A stretch of 64,000 nt of DNA from contig NZ_FNLB01000006.1 in NCBI RefSeq assembly GCF_900104145.1, positions 4,032,501 through 4,096,500 of the forward strand, in the 5' to 3' direction. Positions 1-8,467 of this stretch are shown here, one piece after another. How positions within the stretch are numbered: the stretch's first letter is position 1; each line of letters begins with the position of its first letter. Below the pieces are notes generated by a model that was not told the origin of the DNA, did not search any database, and saw nothing but the letters and a program-made list of their open reading frames with translations. The position numbers were made by a program, and so were the translations under genes. Source of the stretch: Pseudovibrio sp. Tun.PSC04-5.I4. Its GTDB lineage: Bacteria > Pseudomonadota > Alphaproteobacteria > Rhizobiales > Stappiaceae.

Positions 1-663
1 GATTTTTACGCCTTCCAAGATTTTTCCATCATCTAACGGTTGCCCAAGGGATGTGGTGACAGGAATAACGCCCGCCCAATAGGGTTGCGCGTAATCCTCT
101 TCATCATCAATGGGGGCACCTCGGCGGATTTTTGCAGAAGCGTGTTCGATCTCCACGGCTATGACACCCGTCGCAGCCTGTTCCTTCGGCGTCATTGGGC
201 GAACTTCCTCCCATCTACCCGGAAGCAGATGCTCGGTTACCGCTTTGAGCGCGTCGTAAGCTTCCTGCTCATCCGTTAGCACACGGGCATTGCCGTGAAT
301 GATGGCTGTTCTGTAGTTCACGGAGTGATGGAAAGCGGAGCGTGCAGCAACGATGCCATCTACATGCGTGAAGGTGAGGCATACAGGTGAGCTATCGGAC
401 GTCTTTTTCACGATGCGGGCAGCTTTTGCGCCGTGGATATAGATGGTGCGTTCAATTACTGCGAAGGCCATCGGAATTACGATTGGGCGATCTCCATCCA
501 GAAAGCCGACATGAACCACCAGCGAGGTTTCCATTATGGGTTGGATTGTCTCCCAATCGTACTCAGCGCGGAGACTGTTTCTCACACGGGCATACTTGGG
601 TGGTTTAGTGCTTTGAGGCTCTGAAATCGGAGCCTTGGCGATTGTCATCGTATCATCTGTCAT
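1..663 (-). CDS. Pyridoxamine 5'-phosphate oxidase-like FMN-binding protein (3' end cut off)
   Basis: The minus strand is open from ATG at 663 to the window edge (221 codons, no stop), so the C-terminus lies outside. The protein has the split-barrel look of the PNPOx-like FMN-binding family: an N-terminal stretch PIMETSLVVHVGFLDGDRPIVIPM, then TIYIHGAKAARIVK and a central SVNYRTAIIHGNARVL strand, typical of the small flavin-dependent oxidase or nitroreductase-like branch rather than true PdxH. It is transcribed away from the MocR-type regulator starting at 870. MocR/PdxR regulators often control a divergent neighbour, and a PLP-binding regulator next to a PNPOx-like enzyme suggests vitamin B6-linked regulation (inference). 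Substrate unknown. Family assignment is good; exact reaction is not. Confidence 0.8.
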   Translation of the reverse strand, partial: MTDDTMTIAKAPISEPQSTKPPKYARVRNSLRAEYDWETIQPIMETSLVVHVGFLDGDRPIVIPMAFAVIERTIYIHGAKAARIVKKTSDSSPVCLTFTHVDGIVAARSAFHHSVNYRTAIIHGNARVLTDEQEAYDALKAVTEHLLPGRWEEVRPMTPKEQAATGVIAVEIEHASAKIRRGAPIDDEEDYAQPYWAGVIPVTTSLGQPLDDGKILEGVKI

Positions 664-793
664 TTTCTTAACCGCTTCTGGTCCTCGGTTTTGAGCAAAG
701 TCGGCAATATAGGACCAGTTGGCCCAGCAAATGGAATGCACCTTCGCAGGTTCTTCTGTTTGCTGGGTTTTCCGTTTAAATTCGTGCGTTCCT

Positions 794-809
794 ACTGATT
801 TGAATCAGT
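794..809. promoter_or_regulatory. 16-bp palindrome between divergent oxidase and MocR genes
   Basis: ACTGATT-TG-AATCAGT, two perfect 7-bp arms around a 2-bp centre, sits in the 206-bp gap between the divergent starts at 663 and 870. Its position suits an operator, plausibly for the MocR regulator itself, although MocR proteins often use direct repeats. Nothing else obvious is seen in the gap. Confidence 0.4.
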
Positions 810-869
810 GAGGCGCGTTGTGTTCCTGTGTATTCTCTGCAAAACTGGTCCTAAATATAGATCCGCTTA

Positions 870-2318
870 ATGTTAGTTTGGGGTGCCAGTTTGTTTGAGC
901 ATGTGGTTGCAATATCTCGTGAGGAGAATGCCCCGCTTTCCAGCCAGATTTACCAGCAATATAGGGAGGCGATCCTTGCGCGTCGCATTCCTGAAGGGGA
1001 GCGCTTACCAAGCTCCCGTCAACTGGCTATTGGCCTATCTGTTTCTCGAAATACCGTGAATACAGCCTATGACTTGCTTCGCTCTGAAGGCTTAGTGGAC
1101 GTGCGCTCTGGTGCGCGACCTGAGGTTGTTGCTTTGCCGGTGGTAGAGCGGTCTTCCCTCAAAGAGGAGAACATAGAGGGTGTTGTGCCTTTGTCCTCAC
1201 GAGGAAAGCGATTTGCCACCAACCATCGCTATTATTGCGCGACAGGTCGTGGAGCGCATATGCAGCCGGGCGAACCCTCGAAAGAGCTGTTTCCCAAGGA
1301 GCAATGGGCGCGAAGTTTACGCAGGGCTGCACGGATGCTGAGCGGGAATGCGCTTGGCTATGAACATGCCTCCGGGTTGCCTGAGCTTCAGCGTGTGTTG
1401 GCTCAATACTTGGCACAGGAACGCGGTGTGATCTGCGCGCCAGAGCAAATCCTTGTGTTCCCCAGTGTTCAGTCTGTGCTGTCGTTGATGTCTCAGTGTT
1501 TTTCTGAGGAGGGCGATGTGGCCTTGCTGGAAGAACCGGGGTATCTGGGCGCAAAATCCGCCTTTGTTTCTGCCGGACTGGATGTTCAACCTCTGACCGA
1601 GAGTGAGCAGTTTCAACGCGCTTCGCTCATTTACGTGACGCCCTCTCATCAATACCCAACTGGCAAACGTATGGAGATGACTGAGCGGCTGGCTCTGTTG
1701 AAACAGGCCAGTGAAAAAGGTGCGGTGATCCTTGAGGATGATTATGACAGCGAGTTTTTGTTTGAGGGACGGCCTATTGCGGCGCTTCAGGGGCTCAGTG
1801 CGCACAGTCCGGTGATCTATATCGGCACCTCTGCCAAGTCATTGATGCCCGGTATTCGCCTTGCTTATATTGTGGTGCCCAAAGCACATGTGTTTGATCT
1901 GGCGATGGCGCAGCGGACATCGGGCGCACTTGCAAATGTGCATGTTCAGCTTGCCTTTGCTGATTTTATCGAGAGCGGTCATTTTCGAGCGCATCTGAAT
2001 AAAATCCGCAGTGCTTATCATGAAAATGGCAGCGCTCTTTGCAAGCTGATTGGGGAGCGGTTTGGCAATCAAATTGGGGTTTCGATGCCCACGGGTGGTT
2101 TGCAAATGCCGCTGTACTTGCCAGAGTATTGCGATGATGTCGAGATCGCTGATTACATGAACGCGCAGGGGTATGGGGTTAATCCACTTTCTGGTTTTTA
2201 CCTTGGTGAGCCGGTTAAAGGCTTGATTGTTGGTTTTGCAGAAGCGGATGAACGAAGGAGACTAGGGTTTGTGACAGCCTTGATTGAGGCGATGAACTGC
2301 GCAGGGCAGGCTGTGTAA
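870..2318 (+). CDS. MocR/PdxR-type GntR-family transcriptional regulator
   Basis: 482 residues, the usual MocR length. Residues about 15-85 are a GntR winged helix-turn-helix (LSSQIYQQYREAILARRIPEG, then LPSSRQLAIGLSVSRNTVNTAYDLLRSEG). The rest is an aspartate aminotransferase fold-type I domain with the PLP-contacting ILEDDYDSEF segment and the Schiff-base lysine motif GTSAKSLMPGIRLAY. Such proteins sense PLP or an amine adduct and regulate B6 or amino-acid metabolism genes. It is divergent from the PNPOx-like gene. The ATG at 870 has only a weak upstream ribosome site, so a start a few codons inside is possible. Neighbouring rnpB follows after a short gap and is independent. Confidence 0.88.
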   Translation: MLVWGASLFEHVVAISREENAPLSSQIYQQYREAILARRIPEGERLPSSRQLAIGLSVSRNTVNTAYDLLRSEGLVDVRSGARPEVVALPVVERSSLKEENIEGVVPLSSRGKRFATNHRYYCATGRGAHMQPGEPSKELFPKEQWARSLRRAARMLSGNALGYEHASGLPELQRVLAQYLAQERGVICAPEQILVFPSVQSVLSLMSQCFSEEGDVALLEEPGYLGAKSAFVSAGLDVQPLTESEQFQRASLIYVTPSHQYPTGKRMEMTERLALLKQASEKGAVILEDDYDSEFLFEGRPIAALQGLSAHSPVIYIGTSAKSLMPGIRLAYIVVPKAHVFDLAMAQRTSGALANVHVQLAFADFIESGHFRAHLNKIRSAYHENGSALCKLIGERFGNQIGVSMPTGGLQMPLYLPEYCDDVEIADYMNAQGYGVNPLSGFYLGEPVKGLIVGFAEADERRRLGFVTALIEAMNCAGQAV

Positions 2319-2332
2319 GCGTAATTCTTTGC

Positions 2333-2361
2333 TTGACCTTTTCCGGCTAGCTCCGTACTTG
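2333..2361 (+). promoter_or_regulatory. Candidate rnpB promoter
   Basis: TTGACC at 2333-2338 and TACTTG at 2356-2361 with a 17-bp spacer. A start site about 7 bases downstream would fall at about 2368, the predicted first base of RNase P RNA. The -35 is good, the -10 is weak. Confidence 0.45.
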
Positions 2362-2367
2362 ATGCGG

Positions 2368-2762
2368 ACCAGTCGGCCGGACGGTTGCTGCTGCAAGTGC
2401 TGAAAGGCCGCAGTGGAGGAAAGTCCGGGCTCCATGGAAACACGGTGCCGGATAACGTCCGGCGAGGGTGACCTTAGGGAAAGTGCCACAGAGAGTATAC
2501 CGCCAGCGCATGCGTTGGTAAGGGTGAAAGGGTGGGGTAAGAGCCCACCGCGTTTTTGGCAACAAAAACGGCATGGTAAACCCCACCGGGAGCAAGACCG
2601 AATAGGGGCGGCGCGGAAGTTTACTTCCAGTCACGTTTTCAGACCTGACCGCCCGGGTAGGTCGCTAGAGGCGTCCAGTAATGGGCGTCCCAGATGAATT
2701 GCCGTCGCGTACAGGGGTTAAAGCCTGTGCCTTACAAAACCCGGCTTATAGGCCGACTGGTA
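2368..2762 (+). ncRNA. rnpB: RNase P RNA (type A)
   Basis: Catalytic RNA of ribonuclease P, which removes tRNA 5' leaders. The diagnostic P4 half GAGGAAAGTCCGGGCTCC begins at 2416, and the later conserved pieces are present: AGGGTGAAA, GGTAAGAGCCCACCGC, a GGTAAACCCC segment, and the 3' strand ACCCGGCTTATAGG just before the terminal helix. The ends pair with each other: ACCAGTCGGCC at 2368 with GGCCGACTGGT ending at 2761, defining P1. A T-run follows (TTTTTT from about 2763). The 94-codon open frame lying across it on the same strand is not a gene. Ends are accurate to a few bases. Confidence 0.95.
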
Positions 2763-2768
2763 TTTTTT

Positions 2769-4205
2769 CTATTTTGGAACTAATCGCCCCGCGCTGCGGA
2801 TGAGTGCAGGGTAATCGAGGATGTATGAAGGTACTTTTTGTCCTTGGGTTAACCCGTGAGGAAATCTTTTCTGACATTCCCTGCGTAGGTTGAATTTTGG
2901 CAAACTAGACCAATGTCTTTCTTTGTTCGAAGGTGGAGCTTGAATATTAGAAATGTCTCTCGCAGCATTAAAAAACTGCTCAATCATTTGGTGAGCTGAA
3001 ATGGTATTTTCGAAATTATTGGGTGATGTCAGAATCCATTCGTAGTGGCTTTTGTCGGTAAATGTGAGTACGGGGTGATCTTTTAGATCATCTTCTGACT
3101 TTGGTATCTGCTCGCCTTTGAGATGGGCCACAATCATTGGCAAAATAACGAAGGTTACAATTTGAATGTCTTGGTGGGGCCATGCCTGAGTACAAATTTT
3201 CAGCAGGTCGATAGCTCTCAAAGCTTCGCGGGTACTTACTTGGTAAGCTTCCAGACCATTTGTTATTATTTCTCCCAGTTCCACACCATCAAGCGATAAC
3301 AATGCACTTGTATTGAAGCTCGTTGCCGCTAAAGCAGCATCAACACTTGCTCTTAGTTTCGGAGGTTCAAACTTATAGGTCTGGTCGAAAAATCTCTGAA
3401 GATAGCGTTTGCCATCAAAGCCACTGCCATACACTGCCTTAACAGACTCTGCCAATTGTCCTGTGTCTGTCGCGAGAACAAAAATAAGTCCCTCAATATC
3501 GAAGAGGTGTTTGATCCGTTCTAGAAGCTCAATGGCGTAGGTTGGGCGGCATCGATCTAGCTCGTCAATGAATACAAAGAACGGTTGGGTCTTCCCGTCT
3601 TTATCTTGGGTGATGGCAGCAGCGAGTTGTTTTTTGAAAGATGAAATAGCGCTTTGATTACTTTTAAAATTTTCGAGTGAAGCGGCAGCAAAGTTTTCCA
3701 ATCCGTTGATCAGTTCGTCTCCGCCTTTGTCAAAGGCACTTTCTTCTTCTGTATCAAAAGTATCAATAGCCTCCCCTATGTGCTTTTTGAGTTGATGTTT
3801 GGCAGCCGCTTTTACAAAGGAAAAAGAGAGCTTTCCCATGGATGAGAGAGTGTTTTTGAAAGAACGTTTGGCCTCATCGGAAAAGCTCTCATCTTCTTCA
3901 ATTGTGCGTTGAATTTCTGACATGACGGCAACGAGTGGATCATCTGTATGGTCATCTTCCCAAGCGTTCACAAAAGCAACTTGTTGTCCCGAAATCTCTA
4001 ACTGTTGCTTGAAGCGTTTAAGAAAAAATGTTTTCCCAACTCCCCAACTAGAATCGATGTTTAGGACGAAACTTCCCTTGTTGTGCTTTGTCTGCCCAAG
4101 TAGGAAAACTTCGAGAAACTCAGCATCATTAGCTCGCCCTAAGAGATCGTCGCCCCAAACGTTTGAAGTATCTAAGATTTTATCGAGCACAGGGATATCT
4201 GTCAC
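2769..4205 (-). CDS. KAP-family P-loop NTPase
   Basis: 478 residues from GTG at 4205, chosen because GGAG lies 6 bases upstream; the frame is also open to a TTG at 4217. Walker A is SSWGVGKT at about residue 52. Walker B is FFVFIDELDRC at about 209-219, followed by LLERIKHLFDIEGLIFVLATD, the signature of the KAP ATPase family (STAND-like NTPases named for Kidins220, ARMS and PifA). KAP proteins often carry membrane segments between the motifs; I see none, so this looks like a soluble member. Bacterial KAP proteins include phage-exclusion factors such as PifA, so a defence role is possible but unproven. It stands alone, convergent with rnpB, and is AT-richer than its neighbours, suggesting acquisition. 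Confidence 0.82.
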   Translation of the reverse strand: MTDIPVLDKILDTSNVWGDDLLGRANDAEFLEVFLLGQTKHNKGSFVLNIDSSWGVGKTFFLKRFKQQLEISGQQVAFVNAWEDDHTDDPLVAVMSEIQRTIEEDESFSDEAKRSFKNTLSSMGKLSFSFVKAAAKHQLKKHIGEAIDTFDTEEESAFDKGGDELINGLENFAAASLENFKSNQSAISSFKKQLAAAITQDKDGKTQPFFVFIDELDRCRPTYAIELLERIKHLFDIEGLIFVLATDTGQLAESVKAVYGSGFDGKRYLQRFFDQTYKFEPPKLRASVDAALAATSFNTSALLSLDGVELGEIITNGLEAYQVSTREALRAIDLLKICTQAWPHQDIQIVTFVILPMIVAHLKGEQIPKSEDDLKDHPVLTFTDKSHYEWILTSPNNFENTISAHQMIEQFFNAARDISNIQAPPSNKERHWSSLPKFNLRRECQKRFPHGLTQGQKVPSYILDYPALIRSAGRLVPK

Positions 4206-4375
4206 ATTTATCTCCAAAATTTTATGGCCTGACTATCGGTCGTGGTGATGTACATCGTCAATCTATGATTGTCGGCAGTGCTCTACAAAACCGGTGCACT
4301 TCTGTGCGTTTCCGCCCTTCCTTCTTGAAACTCCAGATTGCCTCCCCCAAACAGGAGGTAACAAGGAGACATGTG

Positions 4376-5626
4376 ATGAGAACTGAATTCGATAGAGAGC
4401 TTGAAGAGCGTTTGGTGCGTTATGCTGCCGTTGATACGCAAAGTGATGAAACGTGCGATGCGTCCCCGAGCACGCAAATCCAGTTGGATCTTCAGCGCAT
4501 ACTCCGTGCGGAGCTGATGGAAATTGGCGCGTCTGACATTGAGCTGACTGACTACGGTGTTGTGCTTGCGACAATTCCAGCAACTGTTGAGGGTGATGTG
4601 CCGGTTGTTGGCTTGCTGGCTCACGTGGATACGGCTCCTGCATATCATGCCGTTGGTGTGAAGCCGCGCGTTCACCGTGATTACGATGGGTCTCCAATCG
4701 CGTTTCCTGATGCGCCTGAACTGATGCTTTCTCCAGAATTCTCCACGTATCTGGGAGACAAGATTGGTGATGACATCGTCACGGCCAGTGGAAGCACACT
4801 TTTGGGTGCGGATGATAAGGCCGGTGTTGCGATCATCATGTGTCTTGCACGGTATTTGCTGGCGCATCCTAAGATTCCTCATGGAAAGCTGCGCATTGCC
4901 TTTACGCCGGATGAAGAGATCGGTCGCGGTGTCCATGACGATCTGCCAAAAGCGATGGGTGCTGATTTTGCCTATACGCTGGACGGCGGCAAAGTGGGTG
5001 AGCTGAACTATGAGAATTTCGGCGCTGATGGGGCCGTTGTTAAGATCGTTGGCGTTTCTGTGCATCCGGGCTATGCGAAGGACAAGCTGGTTAATGCTCT
5101 GCATCTGGCGGGCAAGATCATTTCCACGCTGCCGCACGCGATAATGACACCGGAAACAACGGATGGACGTGAAGGCTTCATTTTTGTGAGCGACATGCAT
5201 GGCACGGCGGCTGAAGCTGAGTTGCATTTTGTGCTGCGTGATTTTGAGCTGGAAGGCCTTGAAGCGAAAGCGGATCTTCTGGAGCAGGTGTGTGCAGCTG
5301 TGCAGGCGACAGAACCGCGGGCTGTAATCACCTGCGAAGTTAGGGAGCAATATCGCAACATGCATCATTGGCTGCGCGATGATATGACCCCGGTTGATCT
5401 TGCGAAGGCTGCGTTTGAAGAGGTTGGGCTTACCGTGTCCTCCAAGCCAATTCGCGGTGGAACTGATGGAGCTGCGATGACGGCAAAAGGCGTCTCCACG
5501 CCAAATATCTTCACCGGTATGCAGGAAATTCATGGTCCGCTTGAATGGATCAGCGTTCAGGATATGGCACTGGCGACACAGGTTTGCCTAAAGCTTGTTG
5601 AGCGCGTTGCAAAACCAGCTGCTTGA
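4376..5626 (+). CDS. pepT: Peptidase T (tripeptide aminopeptidase)
   Basis: 416 residues, close to the family's 405-410. M20-family zinc metallopeptidase that removes the N-terminal residue of tripeptides in the cytoplasm. Metal and catalytic signatures are visible: LLAHVDTAP (His and catalytic Asp), LLGADDKAG (bridging Asp), TPDEEIGRG (catalytic Glu pair), YTLDGG, and the C-terminal IFTGMQEIHGPLEW with the last metal-binding His. The start at 4376 is set by AAGGAG at 4363-4368, although the frame is open upstream. It is transcribed alone, divergent from the KAP gene, and ends at a hairpin shared with the convergent MerR gene. Confidence 0.95.
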   Translation: MRTEFDRELEERLVRYAAVDTQSDETCDASPSTQIQLDLQRILRAELMEIGASDIELTDYGVVLATIPATVEGDVPVVGLLAHVDTAPAYHAVGVKPRVHRDYDGSPIAFPDAPELMLSPEFSTYLGDKIGDDIVTASGSTLLGADDKAGVAIIMCLARYLLAHPKIPHGKLRIAFTPDEEIGRGVHDDLPKAMGADFAYTLDGGKVGELNYENFGADGAVVKIVGVSVHPGYAKDKLVNALHLAGKIISTLPHAIMTPETTDGREGFIFVSDMHGTAAEAELHFVLRDFELEGLEAKADLLEQVCAAVQATEPRAVITCEVREQYRNMHHWLRDDMTPVDLAKAAFEEVGLTVSSKPIRGGTDGAAMTAKGVSTPNIFTGMQEIHGPLEWISVQDMALATQVCLKLVERVAKPAA

Positions 5627-5651
5627 TTGCTCTCTTTCGATGAAGTTATGG

Positions 5652-5682
5652 AAACCGCTGGTTATTTGGTCAGCGGTTTTTT
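5652..5682. terminator. Shared terminator for pepT and the MerR gene
   Basis: AAACCGCTG (5652-5660) pairs with CAGCGGTTT (5671-5679) over a 10-base loop, followed by a T-run on the + strand. The reverse strand has AAACC/GGTTT with fewer trailing Ts. The hairpin overlaps the MerR stop codon at 5662-5664. Confidence 0.75.
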
Positions 5683-6084
5683 GTTTGCCGACTTCGTTTT
5701 GCTTGCGACTTTGATCAGGCGTTGGAAGGAGGGGCATTCCAGATGGGATGGTGCCGGGCAATCAGCGACGTGGTGCAGTGCGTTTTTTAACGCTGTCAGC
5801 TCTTTGATTTGTTGATCAATTAAATCCGCCCGAGCGCGGAGGTCTTCTCGTGGGATTTGAAGTTTCCCATTCTCACTAAACATTCCGGCAATTTCAGCGA
5901 GTGAAAAGCCCGCAGATTTCGCCAGAGCAATCAGTGAAAGCTTCATGAGGGCGTGCGGCTCATATTGGCGTCGGAGGCCATGCCTGGTCACGGATTGAAT
6001 CAGTCCAACTTCCTCATAATAACGCAGGGCTGAGGGCTTCACGCCGGAGCGTTCTGCAATTTCTCCAATATCCAACAGTTTCAT
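5662..6084 (-). CDS. MerR-family transcriptional regulator
   Basis: 140 residues from ATG at 6084. The frame is open further upstream, but that part lies inside the divergent transporter gene and looks non-coding. The N-terminus MKLLDIGEIAERSGVKPSALRYYEEVGLI is a textbook MerR winged-helix DNA-binding domain, followed by a dimerisation helix (REDLRARADLIDQQIKELTALKNAL). The C-terminus has C-P-A-P-S-H-L-E-C-P, a His between two Cys, a candidate metal or redox/drug sensor site. MerR regulators typically activate a divergent or downstream resistance gene, here the MFS exporter starting at 6155, through the repeat-rich 70-bp gap. The inducer is unknown. Confidence 0.88.
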   Translation of the reverse strand: MKLLDIGEIAERSGVKPSALRYYEEVGLIQSVTRHGLRRQYEPHALMKLSLIALAKSAGFSLAEIAGMFSENGKLQIPREDLRARADLIDQQIKELTALKNALHHVADCPAPSHLECPSFQRLIKVASKTKSANKKPLTK

Positions 6085-6088
6085 ACTT

Positions 6089-6125
6089 GACCTCAAGTTG
6101 ACTTCAAGTCGTATCCTGACTTCAA
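6089..6125. promoter_or_regulatory. Repeat-rich MerR operator/promoter region
   Basis: Three copies of GACYTCAA occur in 37 bp: GACCTCAAGT at 6089-6098, GACTTCAAGT at 6100-6109 (itself a GACTT-C-AAGTC dyad) and GACTTCAA at 6118-6125. They fill the short gap between divergent MerR and MFS starts, where a MerR protein would bind between -35 and -10. Confidence 0.6.
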
Positions 6126-6154
6126 CTGAGCAATTTTGCAAGAGGAATACAAAA

Positions 6155-7390
6155 ATGAAACAACACCAAACAGGGCCTGAACAACAGGTCTGGCGGGATC
6201 CCAGAGCGATCGCGCTGCTCATGGCAGCTACCCTTACAGTGATGGCAAATGCAACCATCAGCCCTGCTTTGGCAGGGTTGGAGAAGATGTTCATGAATGA
6301 GCCTAATGCGGCTTTCTTGACGCGGTTGCTCGTATCGGCTCCCTCTTTGACCGTTGTGATCTTTGCTCCGCTGGCTGGGTTGATTGCGGATCGCTATGGA
6401 CGGCGGGCGTTGTTGCTGGTTGGCGTTTGTCTCTTCATCGTTGCCGGTAGCTCAGGCCTGTTTCTTCCAAGTCTCAAGTCTATGTTGATTAGTCGGCTGG
6501 GGCTGGGCGTTGCGGTTGCTATGGTGATGACGGCGCAGACGGCTCTTATTGGAGATTATTTTACGGGCAATCAACGCGGTTCCCTGATGGGGTTGCAAAC
6601 CTCTGCCCGCAACTTTGGTGGGTTCCTCTTCATCTCCTTGGCTGGGTTCCTTGCTGTTAGTTCTCCACGGCTGCCATTTGCGGTTTATGGTTTGGCTCTC
6701 CTTTATCTGCCGTTTTTGTGGCGCTACATTGTGGAGCCGGGCGCACATAAGGCCAAAGCGAAGAGCACAGGTCAGGTGCAAACCGATGGGCATCCTGCAT
6801 GGGCGTGGATGTTAGCTGCGCTGGCCGTTCTACAAATGCTGACGAATATGATTTTCTTCCTGATGCCGACGCAATTGCCGTTTTTTCTGGAAGCCCGTGG
6901 ATTTGACAGTGCAAGCATGACAGGCGCAGGTCTTGGTGTTTTGATGCTCAGCGGCGGTACCGCAGCGCTGATGTACGGAAGACTTAAGGCGCGGATCGGG
7001 TATAGCGGGGCCTTTGCGCTTGGGTACGGGTTTATGGCGCTGGGTTTGATTACCCTAACGGTTCAGGAAACCTATGCCGTGTTTATCGGTGTTGCTGCCA
7101 TGGGAGCAGGCTATGCACTTGCTATGCCCAATTTCCCCGCGATTGCCTTGCAAATTGCACCTGGTATCCGCAGAGGTATGGCAGGGGGTGTGCTGACATC
7201 CTCAGTCTTTTTGGGTCAGTTTCTCTCTGTTTTCATAAGTATCCCACTGATCGCAGCCATCGGGTTTACCGGTACATTTCAGGTTGTTTCTTCGGTGCTT
7301 GCCGGAATGGCAATTGTTGCACTGAGTTCACGTATCTGGATTGGCAAGCGCAGCACAACGACCGCCTCAATCGGCACTCAGGGCAGGTAG
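6155..7390 (+). CDS. MFS transporter, probable drug/proton antiporter
   Basis: 411 residues with about 12 hydrophobic segments. The start at 6155 has AGAGGA 8 bases upstream; the open frame before it overlaps the operator and is rejected. The loop 2-3 signature of the major facilitator superfamily is clear: AGLIADRYGRRALLLVG. After helix 4 comes a run ALIGDYFTGNQRGSLMGLQTSARNFGG typical of 12-helix drug exporters. Cytoplasmic membrane protein that probably exports a small toxic compound. The divergent MerR regulator suggests substrate-induced expression. Substrate cannot be told from sequence. Confidence 0.88.
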   Translation: MKQHQTGPEQQVWRDPRAIALLMAATLTVMANATISPALAGLEKMFMNEPNAAFLTRLLVSAPSLTVVIFAPLAGLIADRYGRRALLLVGVCLFIVAGSSGLFLPSLKSMLISRLGLGVAVAMVMTAQTALIGDYFTGNQRGSLMGLQTSARNFGGFLFISLAGFLAVSSPRLPFAVYGLALLYLPFLWRYIVEPGAHKAKAKSTGQVQTDGHPAWAWMLAALAVLQMLTNMIFFLMPTQLPFFLEARGFDSASMTGAGLGVLMLSGGTAALMYGRLKARIGYSGAFALGYGFMALGLITLTVQETYAVFIGVAAMGAGYALAMPNFPAIALQIAPGIRRGMAGGVLTSSVFLGQFLSVFISIPLIAAIGFTGTFQVVSSVLAGMAIVALSSRIWIGKRSTTTASIGTQGR

Positions 7391-7608
7391 CATTCGTATG
7401 TTGAACGAGGCAGCATCAACGGAGGAATTCTCTTCGATATTTATTCTGTTGATGCTCGTTTTTACTCTGCAAAAATACGTAGATTTGAAGGTTCTGAGCT
7501 GACATTGTGCGATGATCTTTTGTTGTAATGCCTTTGACATGCAAGCTGTGTATTGGCCTTGGCATTACAAACAGTAGTGCCTGTCAGGCCGTATTTTGGA
7601 TTTGCCGC

Positions 7609-8427
7609 ATGAGTGATTTGCCAGTGTTAGGCGCAGCAATGTGCGTTAAACATCTCGCCCAGCATCGTGATTGGTTGTTGGAGCTGCCTCGTGATCTTGA
7701 ACTTCAGGATTTTCACAATTGGAGCTTGCTGGATAGCGGCTGTGATGAGTTGATTGCTGACGCAAAAAAGCTTCTTGATGGGCATGAAGGCCGTGTGGGT
7801 ATTCACGGCCCGTTCTGGAATATGGATCTTGCTGCGGGTGATCCCTTGTTTCAGGAGGTGGTGCGTAAGCGCTTGGACAAAGGGCTTGATGCCTGTGCCA
7901 AGATGGGTGGTGACCATATGGTTATTCATAGCCCCTACACGATTTGGGATCACAACAACCTTGCTACCTATGATGGTGCGCGTCAGGTGAAGCTGGATAT
8001 GATCCATGCGAACCTGAAGGGTGCTGTTGCCAAGGCCGAAGATATTGGTTGTGTTATGGTGCTGGAGAATATCGAGGATCTGGATCCCGATTTTCGTCTT
8101 GATATCGTGAAGAGCTTCAACAGTGAGGCGCTTGCTGTTTCCATCGATACCGGGCACGCGCATTACATGCATGTTTCCCATGGGGCGCCTCCGGTTGATT
8201 GTTTCATCAAATCAGCAGGTAACGCGCTGGAGCATCTGCATATTCAGGATGTTGATGGCTATGCAGACCGGCACTGGAACCCGGGCGAGGGGGCTATTGC
8301 GTGGGAGCCGGTTTTTTCAGCTCTTGGCAAGCTGGAGAGCAATCCACGGCTGATTATTGAGGTGATGGATGAAACCAAGCTTCGTAAGGGCGCTGATTAT
8401 CTCGTGAATCTGGGCGTTGCTCGTTAG
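7609..8427 (+). CDS. Xylose isomerase-like TIM-barrel protein (sugar phosphate isomerase/epimerase family)
   Basis: 272 residues from ATG at 7609; the frame is open to 7528, but the extra 27 residues are Cys-rich and unlike the family. It reads as an AP endonuclease family 2 / xylose isomerase-like barrel: VGIHGPFWNMDL (strand 2 His), HMVIHSPYTIWDH, VMVLENIED (metal-binding Glu), AVSIDTGHAHYM (Asp and His), LEHLHIQDVDGYADRHWNPGEGAI (His and Asp) and LIIEVMD (last Glu). All metal-ligand positions are present, so it should be an active divalent-metal enzyme. It stands alone with its own terminator. Substrate unknown; a sugar or inositol derivative is the usual choice. Confidence 0.8.
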   Translation: MSDLPVLGAAMCVKHLAQHRDWLLELPRDLELQDFHNWSLLDSGCDELIADAKKLLDGHEGRVGIHGPFWNMDLAAGDPLFQEVVRKRLDKGLDACAKMGGDHMVIHSPYTIWDHNNLATYDGARQVKLDMIHANLKGAVAKAEDIGCVMVLENIEDLDPDFRLDIVKSFNSEALAVSIDTGHAHYMHVSHGAPPVDCFIKSAGNALEHLHIQDVDGYADRHWNPGEGAIAWEPVFSALGKLESNPRLIIEVMDETKLRKGADYLVNLGVAR

Positions 8428-8433
8428 ATCACT

Positions 8434-8467
8434 CGCGCGGGAAGCTGGCTTCTTCCTGCGCGTATTT
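8434..8467 (+). terminator. Terminator after the TIM-barrel gene
   Basis: CGCGCGGGAAG (8434-8444) pairs with CTTCCTGCGCG (8452-8462) with one G-T pair, then TATTTTG. It begins seven bases after the stop codon. Confidence 0.75.

Noticed and set aside
2413..2697. 94-codon + strand frame
   Set aside because: It is inside the RNase P RNA, whose conserved structure explains the sequence.
4283..5533. Long minus-strand open frame (416 codons) opposite pepT
   Set aside because: Lies wholly antisense to a clear peptidase T gene, with no family motifs; a shadow of codon bias.
6084..6294. N-terminal extension of the MerR gene to 6294
   Set aside because: The extra 70 residues lie over the operator and the start of the divergent transporter, and do not fit the MerR family.
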